Notes under the pieces: model-generated
Databases searched by the model: none
Seen by the model: the letters and a program-made list of their open reading frames with translations, nothing else
Told to the model about the DNA's origin: nothing
NCBI GenBank assembly: GCA_041396585.1
Contig: JAWKYG010000001.1
Span: forward strand, 186,001 to 250,000
From: JAUIAI01 sp041396585
GTDB lineage: Bacteria > Pseudomonadota > Gammaproteobacteria > Burkholderiales > Burkholderiaceae_E
DNA: 64,000 nt
Direction: 5' to 3'
Program-made: the position numbers and the translations under genes
In this document: positions 8,500 through 16,450 of the stretch, piece after piece
Layout of the letters: each line of letters begins with the position of its first letter
Numbering within the stretch: position 1 is the stretch's first letter

Positions 8500-10059
8500 C
8501 TACGCGCCGGCGCCGCCTCTCACTCGCGACCGGTGTGCATCGGCCCGTGCCTGCAGGTCGCGCCTGGCGGCATCGTCCAGGCCTTCCAGGTGGCGCAATG
8601 GCATCTTCATGCGCGGATTGCGGATCAGGCGCTCGTGATGGCGCAGCAGGAAGCCCCAATACAACACGGTGAACGGGCAGGCATGTTCGCCGGTCTTGTC
8701 CCTGGGGCGGAACCGGCAGCCACGGCAGTGATTGCTCATGCGATCGATGTAGGCGCCACTGGCCGCATAGGGCTTGCTGGCCATCAGGCCGCCGTCGGCG
8801 AACTGGCTCATGCCGATGGTGTTGGGCAGTTCCACCCATTCGACTGCATCCACATAGACGGCCAGATACCACGCATGCACCTGGCGGGGCTCGACGCCAA
8901 GCAGCAGCGCATACAGGCCGGTGATCATCAGGCGCTGGATATGATGCGCGTAGCCCACGCGCAGGGTCTGGCCGATCGCGTCTGCCAGGCAGGCCATCGG
9001 GGTGTCGCCGCTCCAATAGAAGGCGGGCAGCGGTTCGCCTGCCTCGAGCGCGTTCGAGTCCAGATAGCCCGGCATCCGGGTCCAGTAAATGCCCCGCACA
9101 TACTCGCGCCAGCCGATCACCTGGCGAACGAAGCCCTCGACTGCTTCGATCGGCGCATGGCCATCGCGCCACGCGCGTTCGGCCGCCTGCACCAGCTCGC
9201 GCGGGTTCAACAGCTTCAGGTTGAGAGCGCTGGCCAGCCGCGAGTGGTACAGCCAGGGTTCGCCGGCCCAGATGGCGTCCTGGTAGCGGCCGAAGCCAGG
9301 CAGCCGGTGGGTGATGAAGTCCTCGAGAGCGCGCATCGCCTCGGCGCGGCTCAGCGGCCAGTCGAAGGCAGCGAGCGAACCCGGGTGGTCCGCAAACTCA
9401 CGCGTGACCATGGCCAGCACGTCGCGGGTGTCGGCATCGGGCAGGAAGCGCTGCGGGGGCGGTAGTTCACCGGGCCCCTGCGCGCCGAAGGCCCGCCGGT
9501 TCTCGGCATCGAAGTTCCAACGCCCGCCGGCTGGCTTGCCCTTATCCATCAGGATGCCGGTGCGCTGGCGTAGCTCGCGATAGAAATATTCCAGGCGAAG
9601 CTGCTTGCGGCCGCGCGCGTGGGTCGCGAACTCGCGCACGGTGCACAGAAAATGCGTGTCGTCCTCGAGTTCCAGCGCGAGGCCGGCCTCGCGAGCGGTT
9701 CGGCGCAAGGCATCGAGCACCCGCCAGTCACCCGGGGCTGTCATCGCCAGATGCCGTGGCCGGTGGGCCTCGATTGCGCGACGAAGTTCGCCGGCCAGTG
9801 TGCCGGTGTTTGCCCGGTCATCCAGGCGGATGTATTCGACGGCTCGGCCAAGCGCGCGCTGTCGATCGGCAAAGCGTCGCATCGCGGCCAGGAACACCGC
9901 GATGCGCGCGCGCGCCGAACGGACATGGGTGGATTCCTCGCGAACCTCGGCCATCCAGATCAGGTCATGATCAGGATCCACATCGCGCAGCAGCGTGGCA
10001 TGCTCATCGAGTTGATCGCCCAGAATGATCAACAGGCGCCGGATCGGAGCAGATGTCAT
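8500..10059 (-). CDS. phrB: FeS-cluster photolyase (FeS-BCP/PhrB class, probable (6-4) photolyase)
   Basis: 519-residue cryptochrome/photolyase family protein: N-terminal Rossmann-like antenna domain starting RRLLIILGDQL, C-terminal helical FAD domain. Four cysteines sit at about residues 354, 442, 445 and 458. Their spacing (88, 3, 13) equals that of the [4Fe-4S] ligands of Agrobacterium PhrB, which marks the FeS-BCP class of (6-4) photolyases rather than CPD or DASH types. The start overlaps the stop of a DUF2256 gene by 4 bp (ATGA), the partner commonly found with this class. Role: light-driven repair of (6-4) photoproducts, by family inference. Confidence 0.92.
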   Translation of the reverse strand: MTSAPIRRLLIILGDQLDEHATLLRDVDPDHDLIWMAEVREESTHVRSARARIAVFLAAMRRFADRQRALGRAVEYIRLDDRANTGTLAGELRRAIEAHRPRHLAMTAPGDWRVLDALRRTAREAGLALELEDDTHFLCTVREFATHARGRKQLRLEYFYRELRQRTGILMDKGKPAGGRWNFDAENRRAFGAQGPGELPPPQRFLPDADTRDVLAMVTREFADHPGSLAAFDWPLSRAEAMRALEDFITHRLPGFGRYQDAIWAGEPWLYHSRLASALNLKLLNPRELVQAAERAWRDGHAPIEAVEGFVRQVIGWREYVRGIYWTRMPGYLDSNALEAGEPLPAFYWSGDTPMACLADAIGQTLRVGYAHHIQRLMITGLYALLLGVEPRQVHAWYLAVYVDAVEWVELPNTIGMSQFADGGLMASKPYAASGAYIDRMSNHCRGCRFRPRDKTGEHACPFTVLYWGFLLRHHERLIRNPRMKMPLRHLEGLDDAARRDLQARADAHRSRVRGGAGA

Positions 10060-10214
10060 GAGCCCCGCCTGGCCAGCTTGCGGCAGGCCTCCGAGCAATA
10101 GCGGACATGCTCCCAGTTCCTGGCCCAGGCCTTTCGCCAGGTCATCGGGCGTGCGCACTGCGCGCAAAGGCGCGATGGCAGGGATTGCTTGTTTCCATGA
10201 AATGGCCTGGGCAT
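10056..10214 (-). CDS. DUF2256 small zinc-finger-like protein
   Basis: 52-residue protein with the DUF2256 signature: CAQCARPMTWRKAW followed by WEHVRYCSEACR, i.e. two Cys pairs that likely hold one zinc. Proteins of this family are regularly encoded next to or fused with photolyase/cryptochrome genes. It is the first gene of a two-gene unit: its TGA overlaps the photolyase ATG (ATGA at 10056-10059). ATG 10214 gives the usual family length; longer in-frame extensions lack conserved sequence. Function is not known; a helper role in photolyase assembly or DNA interaction is speculation. Confidence 0.85.
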   Translation of the reverse strand: MPRPFHGNKQSLPSRLCAQCARPMTWRKAWARNWEHVRYCSEACRKLARRGS

Positions 10215-10422
10215 GGGCGATGAACCGACTGTCGCGTGGGAATGGCGCGTGGCGGCTATCAGGATAAGCGTTGCCAAAATGTCCGTATCCCCGCCGGGGA
10301 AATTGAAGCCACGCGGGATCGCTACAGTCATGATCGGGCGAGCGAAATGCGAGTTACATCCGGAACGGCACACCAGGCGTGCAGAATATCGACCAGCGCG
10401 GCACCGGCCGCCGCGCATCCTC

Positions 10423-10767
10423 ATGAAGGGCCGGATCAGACGGCGCCAGATCGCTGACGCGCATGCCGGGGTGCTTCCTGCGGCGCCGCCACGCTGCCCG
10501 ATCTGCGAGCGGCCGATCCCGCCGTCGCAGGCCGATGCCCATCACTGGGTGCCCAAATCGCACGGCGGGCGTGTGACCGACAACCTGCACCGGATCTGTC
10601 ATCGTCAGATCCATGCGCTGTTCAGCGAGCGGGAACTGGCCACGGAGTTCCATGATCCGCAGGTGCTACGCGCGCATCCGCTGATGCGCCGGTTCATCGA
10701 CTGGGTCAGCCGCAAGCCGGATCATTTCGAGCAACGAGTCGCGCGAAGCGCAAGATTGAGGTCCTGA
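10423..10767 (+). CDS. HNH endonuclease family protein
   Basis: About 114 residues containing an HNH motif: CPICERPIPP, then DAHHWVPKSHGG (the HH pair and metal site) and NLHRICHRQIH, with Cys pairs expected to bind structural zinc. Small stand-alone HNH proteins of this type are common in proteobacterial chromosomes and are not obviously linked to restriction or phage here. ATG 10423 lies just before the conserved part; the frame stays open upstream to 10213 but that part is Arg/Pro-rich without conserved features and overlaps the divergent DUF2256 gene. Catalytic activity is plausible, biological role unknown. Confidence 0.72.
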   Translation: MKGRIRRRQIADAHAGVLPAAPPRCPICERPIPPSQADAHHWVPKSHGGRVTDNLHRICHRQIHALFSERELATEFHDPQVLRAHPLMRRFIDWVSRKPDHFEQRVARSARLRS

Positions 10768-10838
10768 GCCAGGGTACGTTCTTTGCGCGGGGTCACCGAT
10801 CGCAGGCGTGCGCGCCAGCATGTTCAACCGAGGTTCTC

Positions 10839-11288
10839 ATGATGATCCAAGCCGTATTCCCCTATCTACGTGTGCACGGCGCCGCCGCGGCGATCGATTT
10901 CTACATCGCGGCGTTCGGCGCGACCGAGCGCTTTCGCCTGGTGGAGCCTGGCGGGCGCATCGGCCACGCCGAATTGGATTTCGGCCCCGGCGTGCTGATG
11001 CTCAGCGAAGCGTTTCCGGAGTACGGTCTGCATGCGCCCGATGCCGGGCAGATTCTCGGCGCCAGCATTCATCTGCATGTGGCCGATTGCGATGCGCTCA
11101 CCGAGCGCGCTGTGCAATGCGGCGCCACGCTGCAGATGCCGCCCACCGACCAGTTCTATGGCGAGCGCTCGAGCCGGCTGCTGGACCCGTTTGGGCATCA
11201 GTGGCTGATCGGGCATGAGATCGAAGCGGTACCGCCCGGCGAGATGCAGCGCCGTTACGAGGCGTTGTTCGGGCCGCAGCAGGGATGA
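10839..11288 (+). CDS. VOC/glyoxalase-fold protein (PhnB-like)
   Basis: 149-residue single-module vicinal-oxygen-chelate protein. It begins with YLRVHGAAAAIDFYIAAFGA, the family pattern of a first beta strand followed by a helix, and ends with the characteristic FYGERSSRLLDPFGHQWLIG, as in PhnB/YdcJ-like dimeric VOC proteins. GAGG lies before the double ATG at 10839. The gene is followed 58 bp downstream by an alcohol dehydrogenase on the same strand. Members include bleomycin-resistance and 3-demethylubiquinone-methyltransferase-like proteins; a specific reaction cannot be assigned. Confidence 0.83.
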   Translation: MMIQAVFPYLRVHGAAAAIDFYIAAFGATERFRLVEPGGRIGHAELDFGPGVLMLSEAFPEYGLHAPDAGQILGASIHLHVADCDALTERAVQCGATLQMPPTDQFYGERSSRLLDPFGHQWLIGHEIEAVPPGEMQRRYEALFGPQQG

Positions 11289-11346
11289 CCAGGCGTCGCC
11301 CGGGCCCCGCGTTCGGGATGAGGGCTTCGACCATCCCTCGCCAGGC

Positions 11347-12339
11347 ATGAAGGCGGTTGCCTACGAAAAATACGGATCGCCCGACGTCTTGCGGGTGATC
11401 GATGTTCCCGTGCCCGCGCCCGGGCCCGGCGAGGTTCTGGTGCGCGTACGGGCGGTTTCGCTGAATGCCTGGGACTGGGACACGCTCACCGGGCGTCCGC
11501 TCGAGTACCGGGTTTTGAGTGGTTTGTGCCGGCCCCGGCATCGCCTGATTCACGGATGCGACATCGCCGGTGTGGTCGAATCGGTCGGCGCGGGTGTGAG
11601 CGGTTTCCGGCGGGGTGATCCGGTACTCGGGGACCTCGCCGAGGACGGCTGGGGCGCATTCGCCGAATTCGTCTGCGCGCCTGAAACCCGGCTCGCGCAC
11701 AAACCCGCCGGCATGTCCTTCGAGCAGGCTGCCTGCATCTCTCATGGTGGCAATCTTGCGATCCAGGGGCTGTTCGATCATGGGCACATCGACAAGGCGC
11801 GGCGCGTTCTCATCAACGGCGGTGGCGGCAGCACCGGGTCGCTCGCGATCCAGTTGGCCAGAACCTACGATGTCGAACTGAGCTGCGTCGATCATGCGCG
11901 CAAGCTCGACCAGATGCGGGCGCTGGGGGCAGATCATGTGATCGACTATGCGCGCCATGACTTCACGCGCAGCGGTGTTCGCTACGATCTGATCTTCGAT
12001 GTCAGAACCAGCCGGGGCGTGTTCGAGATCGCACGCGCGCTGGCGCCCGCCGGGCGCTATGTCACGGTTGGCGGGAAAACCTCGCGCCTGTTGCAGATGC
12101 TGGCCTTGCGGCGCCTCACCGGGCATCCGATGCAGATGGTGGCGTACCAACCGAACAAGGATCTGCCGCAACTATTGTCGCTGTTCGAACAGGGACGGGT
12201 CTGCCCGGTCATCGATCGCTGTTTCGATCTGGAGCGGACCGTCGACGCCTTTCGGCTCTATGGCTCGGGAGCGTTCTTTGGCAAGATCGTCGTGCGCGTG
12301 GGTGACGCCGCGGTCAGCTCAGGAAGCGATAGCGGGTGA
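11347..12339 (+). CDS. zinc-independent NAD(P)-dependent alcohol dehydrogenase / quinone oxidoreductase family
   Basis: 330-residue medium-chain dehydrogenase/reductase. GroES-like N-terminal domain (KYGSPDVLRVIDVPVPAPGP) and Rossmann domain with a glycine-rich loop VLINGGGGSTGSLAIQLA at about residues 155-170. The structural and catalytic zinc cysteines of classical alcohol dehydrogenases are absent, so it belongs with the quinone oxidoreductase/reticulon-4-interacting-protein group. ATG 11347 starts exactly at the conserved MKAVAYEKYG; an upstream in-frame extension overlaps the VOC gene and is rejected. The last 26 bp overlap the convergent epimerase gene. Confidence 0.86.
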   Translation: MKAVAYEKYGSPDVLRVIDVPVPAPGPGEVLVRVRAVSLNAWDWDTLTGRPLEYRVLSGLCRPRHRLIHGCDIAGVVESVGAGVSGFRRGDPVLGDLAEDGWGAFAEFVCAPETRLAHKPAGMSFEQAACISHGGNLAIQGLFDHGHIDKARRVLINGGGGSTGSLAIQLARTYDVELSCVDHARKLDQMRALGADHVIDYARHDFTRSGVRYDLIFDVRTSRGVFEIARALAPAGRYVTVGGKTSRLLQMLALRRLTGHPMQMVAYQPNKDLPQLLSLFEQGRVCPVIDRCFDLERTVDAFRLYGSGAFFGKIVVRVGDAAVSSGSDSG

Positions 12340-13321
12340 TCGCCCGATACGGCCGTTGCGCGCTGACCAGGTTCAGCGGCAGGCTCGGGCAGTTCGGCGC
12401 ATTCGGGTATTGCTGGGGTTCCAGGCAGATGCCCATGCGGGGCCGATGCGGGTGTCCGAGGTGATCTGCGGAATAGACCACCAGCACCGGCTCGGTGCTC
12501 CAGGTCTCCATGATCCGGCCGCTCGTGTGCGCGCTCAGGCGCGCGCACAGGCGCAGCCCGCCGTCGAGGTTCTCGCCCAGGTCATAGACATGATCGAGCC
12601 TGCCGATCTCACCGAGCAGGCGCGGTTCGCGCAGGTCGGCACCCGTTCCAGCGATGGACTCACGCGTTCCGTCGACCGTGTCGGTCTCGCTGATTCTTAG
12701 CCGCTGCCCGGCGAACACCTGCAAGTGCTGCGTATCGATCGTGGGGTTCGCATCCAGATCGAGATTGAAATAGCCGTGGCTGGTGAAGCTGGCCGGCGTC
12801 GGCGGCCCATCGCTGCTGGCCAGATGTTCGATGACCAGGGCATTGTCGTCGTCGAGCCGGTAGTCCAGACGGATATCGAGACTGCCCGCAAGGCCGGTGT
12901 CCCCGGCCGGGAGCAGCAGCCCGAGGGCGAGCGCGCTGCGGCCGTGCGAGATCACTTCGAACGCGCGCAGACATGAGCCCGAAGCGCCGCCGTGCAGGCA
13001 GTGTGGCCCGTCGTTGGCCGCCAGCCGATAGTGCCGGCCGTCGAGCGAGAAGCCCGCATCGGCGATCCGCCCGGCGTAGGGGGCAATGAAGGCGCCCAGC
13101 GATGGCGAGCCGGCCAGGATCGCGCCGAGGCTGTCATAGCCGAGCGCGACATTTCCTGGACGGCCATGGCGGTCGGGCACGATGATCTGCAGGATCCTGC
13201 CGCCGACATTGCAGATCGCCACACGCATCCCATGATCATTTTCCAGCCAGTACAGGCCGGTCGATCGATTCGCCACCATGCCGGCAAACCGGCTGGGGTC
13301 GAGCAATGTGGGCGCGGGCAT
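12314..13321 (-). CDS. aldose 1-epimerase family protein
   Basis: 335-residue galactose-mutarotase-like beta-sandwich protein that interconverts alpha and beta anomers of aldohexoses. Catalytic residues are recognisable: His in GPHCLHGG (about residue 105), the second His in FTSHGYFNLD (about residue 180) and the general base Glu in CLEPQQYPNAPN near the C-terminus. ATG 13321 begins a short leader before the first conserved strand; a longer open frame upstream lacks similarity. It is divergent from a cupin gene (102-bp gap) and its 3' end overlaps the alcohol dehydrogenase by 26 bp. No sugar operon surrounds it, so the physiological sugar is unknown. Confidence 0.86.
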   Translation of the reverse strand: MPAPTLLDPSRFAGMVANRSTGLYWLENDHGMRVAICNVGGRILQIIVPDRHGRPGNVALGYDSLGAILAGSPSLGAFIAPYAGRIADAGFSLDGRHYRLAANDGPHCLHGGASGSCLRAFEVISHGRSALALGLLLPAGDTGLAGSLDIRLDYRLDDDNALVIEHLASSDGPPTPASFTSHGYFNLDLDANPTIDTQHLQVFAGQRLRISETDTVDGTRESIAGTGADLREPRLLGEIGRLDHVYDLGENLDGGLRLCARLSAHTSGRIMETWSTEPVLVVYSADHLGHPHRPRMGICLEPQQYPNAPNCPSLPLNLVSAQRPYRAITRYRFLS

Positions 13322-13423
13322 ATGGCGGCGTCGGGCAGGGCGGGCAGCCGGGCCTGGAACGTCGGCCGGCTTACTCGGTAGGATAACGTTTGAGTTCGGC
13401 CCAGCCGATACCGGAGGCGACTG

Positions 13424-13753
13424 ATGACCCATCGCATGACGACCCGCGGCGCGCTCGAGACTCTGGCGCGGGCGGGTGATGCACCGTTCACCGAGGTCTT
13501 TCGGCACGGGTCTTTGCTGGTCGAGATCTATCGGCCCGAAGGCGTCGATCTGCAAACACCTCATGCGCGTGACGAACTCTATGTGGTGATCTCCGGCAGC
13601 GGTTTTTTCGTCAATGGCCAGCGTCGCCATCCATTCGAGCCCGGTGAGGTCTTGTTCGTGCCGGCAGGTGTCGAACACCGCTTCGAGGATTTCAGCGCCG
13701 ACTTCGCCACCTGGGTGTTCTTCTACGGCCCGGCGGGCGGGGAGGCCGCATGA
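13424..13753 (+). CDS. single-domain cupin protein
   Basis: 109-residue cupin. Motif 1 is represented by HARDELYVVISGSG (metal ligand His and Glu) and motif 2 by FEPGEVLFVPAGVEHRFED, with the final ligand His in EHRF, so the metal site looks intact. GGAGG (13411-13415) fixes the ATG at 13424. Its stop overlaps the start of the phosphotransferase gene (ATGA, 13750-13753), so it is translationally coupled to a probable hydroxyacyl-CoA-processing kinase. Could be a small isomerase, dioxygenase or sensor; no function can be assigned. Confidence 0.8.
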   Translation: MTHRMTTRGALETLARAGDAPFTEVFRHGSLLVEIYRPEGVDLQTPHARDELYVVISGSGFFVNGQRRHPFEPGEVLFVPAGVEHRFEDFSADFATWVFFYGPAGGEAA

Positions 13754-15081
13754 GTCTGCCCACGGAGGGCCTGACGCGGGCACTGGCCCGTGCGGGCTTA
13801 CCGGCGCCGAGCCGGATCGAGCGTCTGTCGGGCGGCGCCAATATGCAGAGCTGGCGCTTCCATGCGGGTGGCCAGACCTATGTGCTACGCCGCCTGCCGT
13901 CGGAGGCGATGATCGGCTCCCGAACGCTGGGCATGGCCGGCGAGGTCCAGGTGATCGGAGCCGCCCGCCAGGCCGGGGTGCCGGCGCCCGAGGTGGTGGT
14001 GGTGCTCGAAGCGGGTGACGGCCTGGGCGCCGGCTTTGTCATGCGCGCGATCCCGGGTTCGGCCGAGCCCACCCTGATCCTGTCGGTCGAGGAGCCCGGT
14101 GCCCTGATGACGGAGATCGCCCAGGCTCTGGCGGCTACCCAGCGTGTCGACCCGGCATCGATCCCGGATGTCCCGTTGATGGTCACCGCCGACGCGCTGG
14201 GCGAGCTGAGGGCACGCTTCATCCAGTACGGCGGTAACCGGCCAATCCTTGCCCTGGCGGTGCACTGGCTGGAAACCCACCTGCCCGCACCGGTGCCACC
14301 GAGACTCGTGCACGGCGATTTCCGGCTCGGCAATCTGATGGTCCACGACGGGCATCTGAGCGGTGTCCTCGATTGGGAGCTCGCCCACCTCGGTGATCCG
14401 GTCGAGGATCTCGCCTATGCCTGCATGACCGTCTGGCGCTTCTCACGCCCGGACCGTCCGGCGCTCGGGCTGACCCCGATCGTGGACTGGCTCGCCGCCT
14501 ATGAGGCTGCGGGCGGAGGGCCCGTGGATCGAGACCGGTTTCGCTTCTGGCTCGTCTACCGCACGTTCTGGTGGGCGATCTCGAGCCTGGGCATGGGCTA
14601 TACCTGGCGTGAGGGCACCGATCGCTCTTTGGAGCGTGTGGTGGTCGCCCGTCGCTGTGCGGAACAGGAACTCGATCTGCTGTTGCTGCTCGAAGATGGC
14701 GCGCCGGCGGCCGAACGTCGACGGCCGATGCCGCCGTCCGCCCAGCCATCACCGCCCCGGCCCCCGATCGGTGAGCCGAGCGCGGGTGAGATTCTGACCG
14801 CGATATCGGAATGGCTGGCCTCCGATGTGAAGAAGCTGGTCAGCGGCCGAGGCCATTTCGACCTGGCGGTGGCACGCAATGCGCTGGGCATCGTGGCCCG
14901 CGAGCTCGAGCAGCAACCGGTGGCCACCGACAGCGGGCTTGCGGCCGATCTGCTCGCGGGGCGGCGCGACCTGAGCACACCCGGTGTGCTTGCCTGCCTG
15001 CGCCGCATGGCGCTGGACAAACTCACTGCCGATCGACCCAAGTACCCGGCACTGGCAACAGCCAGGGCCCGCTGGCCCTGA
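13750..15081 (+). CDS. phosphotransferase (APH/ACAD10-like, LvaA-like) fused to a DUF6285/LvaB-like domain
   Basis: 443 residues. Residues 1 to about 320 form an aminoglycoside-phosphotransferase-fold kinase: catalytic loop LVHGDFRLGNLMVHDG (about residue 185) and the metal-binding DWELAHLGDPVEDLAYACM (about residue 208). A Pro-rich linker (about 318-335) leads into roughly 105 residues matching the small DUF6285 family, which is normally encoded by its own gene beside such kinases (compare LvaA and LvaB of the Pseudomonas putida levulinate pathway, where they phosphorylate 4-hydroxyacyl-CoA). The next gene is an acyl-CoA dehydrogenase, the LvaC position. Kinase assignment is firm; the levulinate-type role is inference. 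Confidence 0.85.
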   Translation: MSLPTEGLTRALARAGLPAPSRIERLSGGANMQSWRFHAGGQTYVLRRLPSEAMIGSRTLGMAGEVQVIGAARQAGVPAPEVVVVLEAGDGLGAGFVMRAIPGSAEPTLILSVEEPGALMTEIAQALAATQRVDPASIPDVPLMVTADALGELRARFIQYGGNRPILALAVHWLETHLPAPVPPRLVHGDFRLGNLMVHDGHLSGVLDWELAHLGDPVEDLAYACMTVWRFSRPDRPALGLTPIVDWLAAYEAAGGGPVDRDRFRFWLVYRTFWWAISSLGMGYTWREGTDRSLERVVVARRCAEQELDLLLLLEDGAPAAERRRPMPPSAQPSPPRPPIGEPSAGEILTAISEWLASDVKKLVSGRGHFDLAVARNALGIVARELEQQPVATDSGLAADLLAGRRDLSTPGVLACLRRMALDKLTADRPKYPALATARARWP

Positions 15082-15148
15082 ACCCACCCGGATCGCAGCA
15101 CTGCATTGCGCACTTCTGCCCCGTCCCCGACCCGCCCTGGAACCCACC

Positions 15149-16446
15149 ATGGACTTCTCGCTGCCGCAAGACCTCGTCGACTACCTGGCCGAACTGGATG
15201 CCTTCATCGCGGCCGAGATCAGGCCGCTCGAGCAGGCCGATGACAACATCCGCTTCTTCGATCACCGGCGCGAGTGGGCACGAACCGATTTCGACAATGG
15301 CGGCCTGCCGCGCCCGCAGTGGGAGCCTTGCTGGATGAGGCCAAGACGCGCGCGGATCGCGCCGGCCATTGGCGCTTCTCGGCACCGGCCAAATACGGCG
15401 GGCGGGATGGCTCCAACCTCTGGATGGCGGTCATTCGAGAGCATTTCGCGGCCAAGGGCCTCGGGCTGCACAATGATCTGCAGAACGAGCATTCGATCGT
15501 CGGCAATTTTCCGTTCGTGGCGATGTTCGAGCACTTCGGCACGCCGCAACAGCAGCAGGAATTCATCTTCGGCGGTTTCGAGCGCACGCGGCGCGTGGCC
15601 TTCGGCCTGACCGAGCCCGAGCATGGCTCGGATGCCACGCATATGCGCACGCGGGCGGTGCGCGAGGTGCGCGATGGTGTGCCGGGCTGGCGCATCGACG
15701 GCGAGAAGATGTGGATCACGGGCATGCACACCGCCAGTCACTGCGCGGTCTTTGCACGCTCCGCGGGCAACGATGGCGATGCGCGCGGCATCACCTGCCT
15801 GCTGGTGCCCAATCCGAGTCCCGGTCTGGTGATCGAAGAGTATCTCTGGACATTCAACATGCCCACCGATCATCCGCGTCTGTCGCTGACCAATGTCTGG
15901 GTGCCCGAGAGCGCGGTGCTCGGTCCGGTCGAGAACGGGCTCGCTGTGGCACAGAGCTTCGTGCATCAGAACCGCATCCGGCAGGCGGCATCCTCGCTCG
16001 GGGTGGCGCGCTATTGCATCGAGGAGTCGGTGCGCTATGCGCGCGCGCGCAAGCCCTTTGGCACGGAGCTGGCGCGCAATCAGGCGATCCAGTTCCCGTT
16101 GGTGGAACTGGCCACGCAGTGCGAGATGCTGCGCCTGCTGATCTACAAGACCGCGCTCGAGATGGACCAGTTGCCGCACGCGCAGATCGAGCGCGAACTC
16201 TCAGACAAGGTGGCGATGTGCAACTACTGGGCCAACCGCCTGGGCTGCGAGGCGGCCGACCGCGCGATGCAGGTGCATGGCGGTATCGGCTATTCAAGGC
16301 ACAAGCCCTTCGAGCACATCTACCGCCACCATCGGCGCTATCGGATCACAGAGGGCGCCGAGGAGATCCAGATGCGCAAGGTGGCCGCCTACCTGTTCGG
16401 CTACATGGGGCCGCGCAAGGGCCTGTTCGCCTCGGGCGAAGGCTGA
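15149..16446 (+). pseudogene. acyl-CoA dehydrogenase (LvaC/ACAD10-like), one-base frameshift
   Basis: An acyl-CoA dehydrogenase split into two frames. The N-terminal part starts at ATG 15149 (MDFSLPQDLVDYLAELDAF) and runs to the Trp-Glu codons ending at 15325; the similarity resumes one frame over at 15328 with LLDEAKTRADRAGH and continues to 16446. One base is missing at about 15326. Repaired, it would be about 432 residues with all family landmarks: GLTEPEHGSDATHM (flavin contact), a GEKMWITG strand and the C-terminal MQVHGGIGYSRHKPFEHIY plus ITEGAEEIQMRKVA. It follows the phosphotransferase by 67 bp and should act on the same CoA thioester. The break could be a sequencing error or real. 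Confidence 0.85.
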
Positions 16447-16450
16447 ATGC

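Noticed and set aside
8351..9172. In-frame N-terminal extension of the nitroreductase (to a 559-codon frame)
   Set aside because: The extra part is the shadow of the photolyase gene in another frame; ATG 8350 has a ribosome site and gives the family length.
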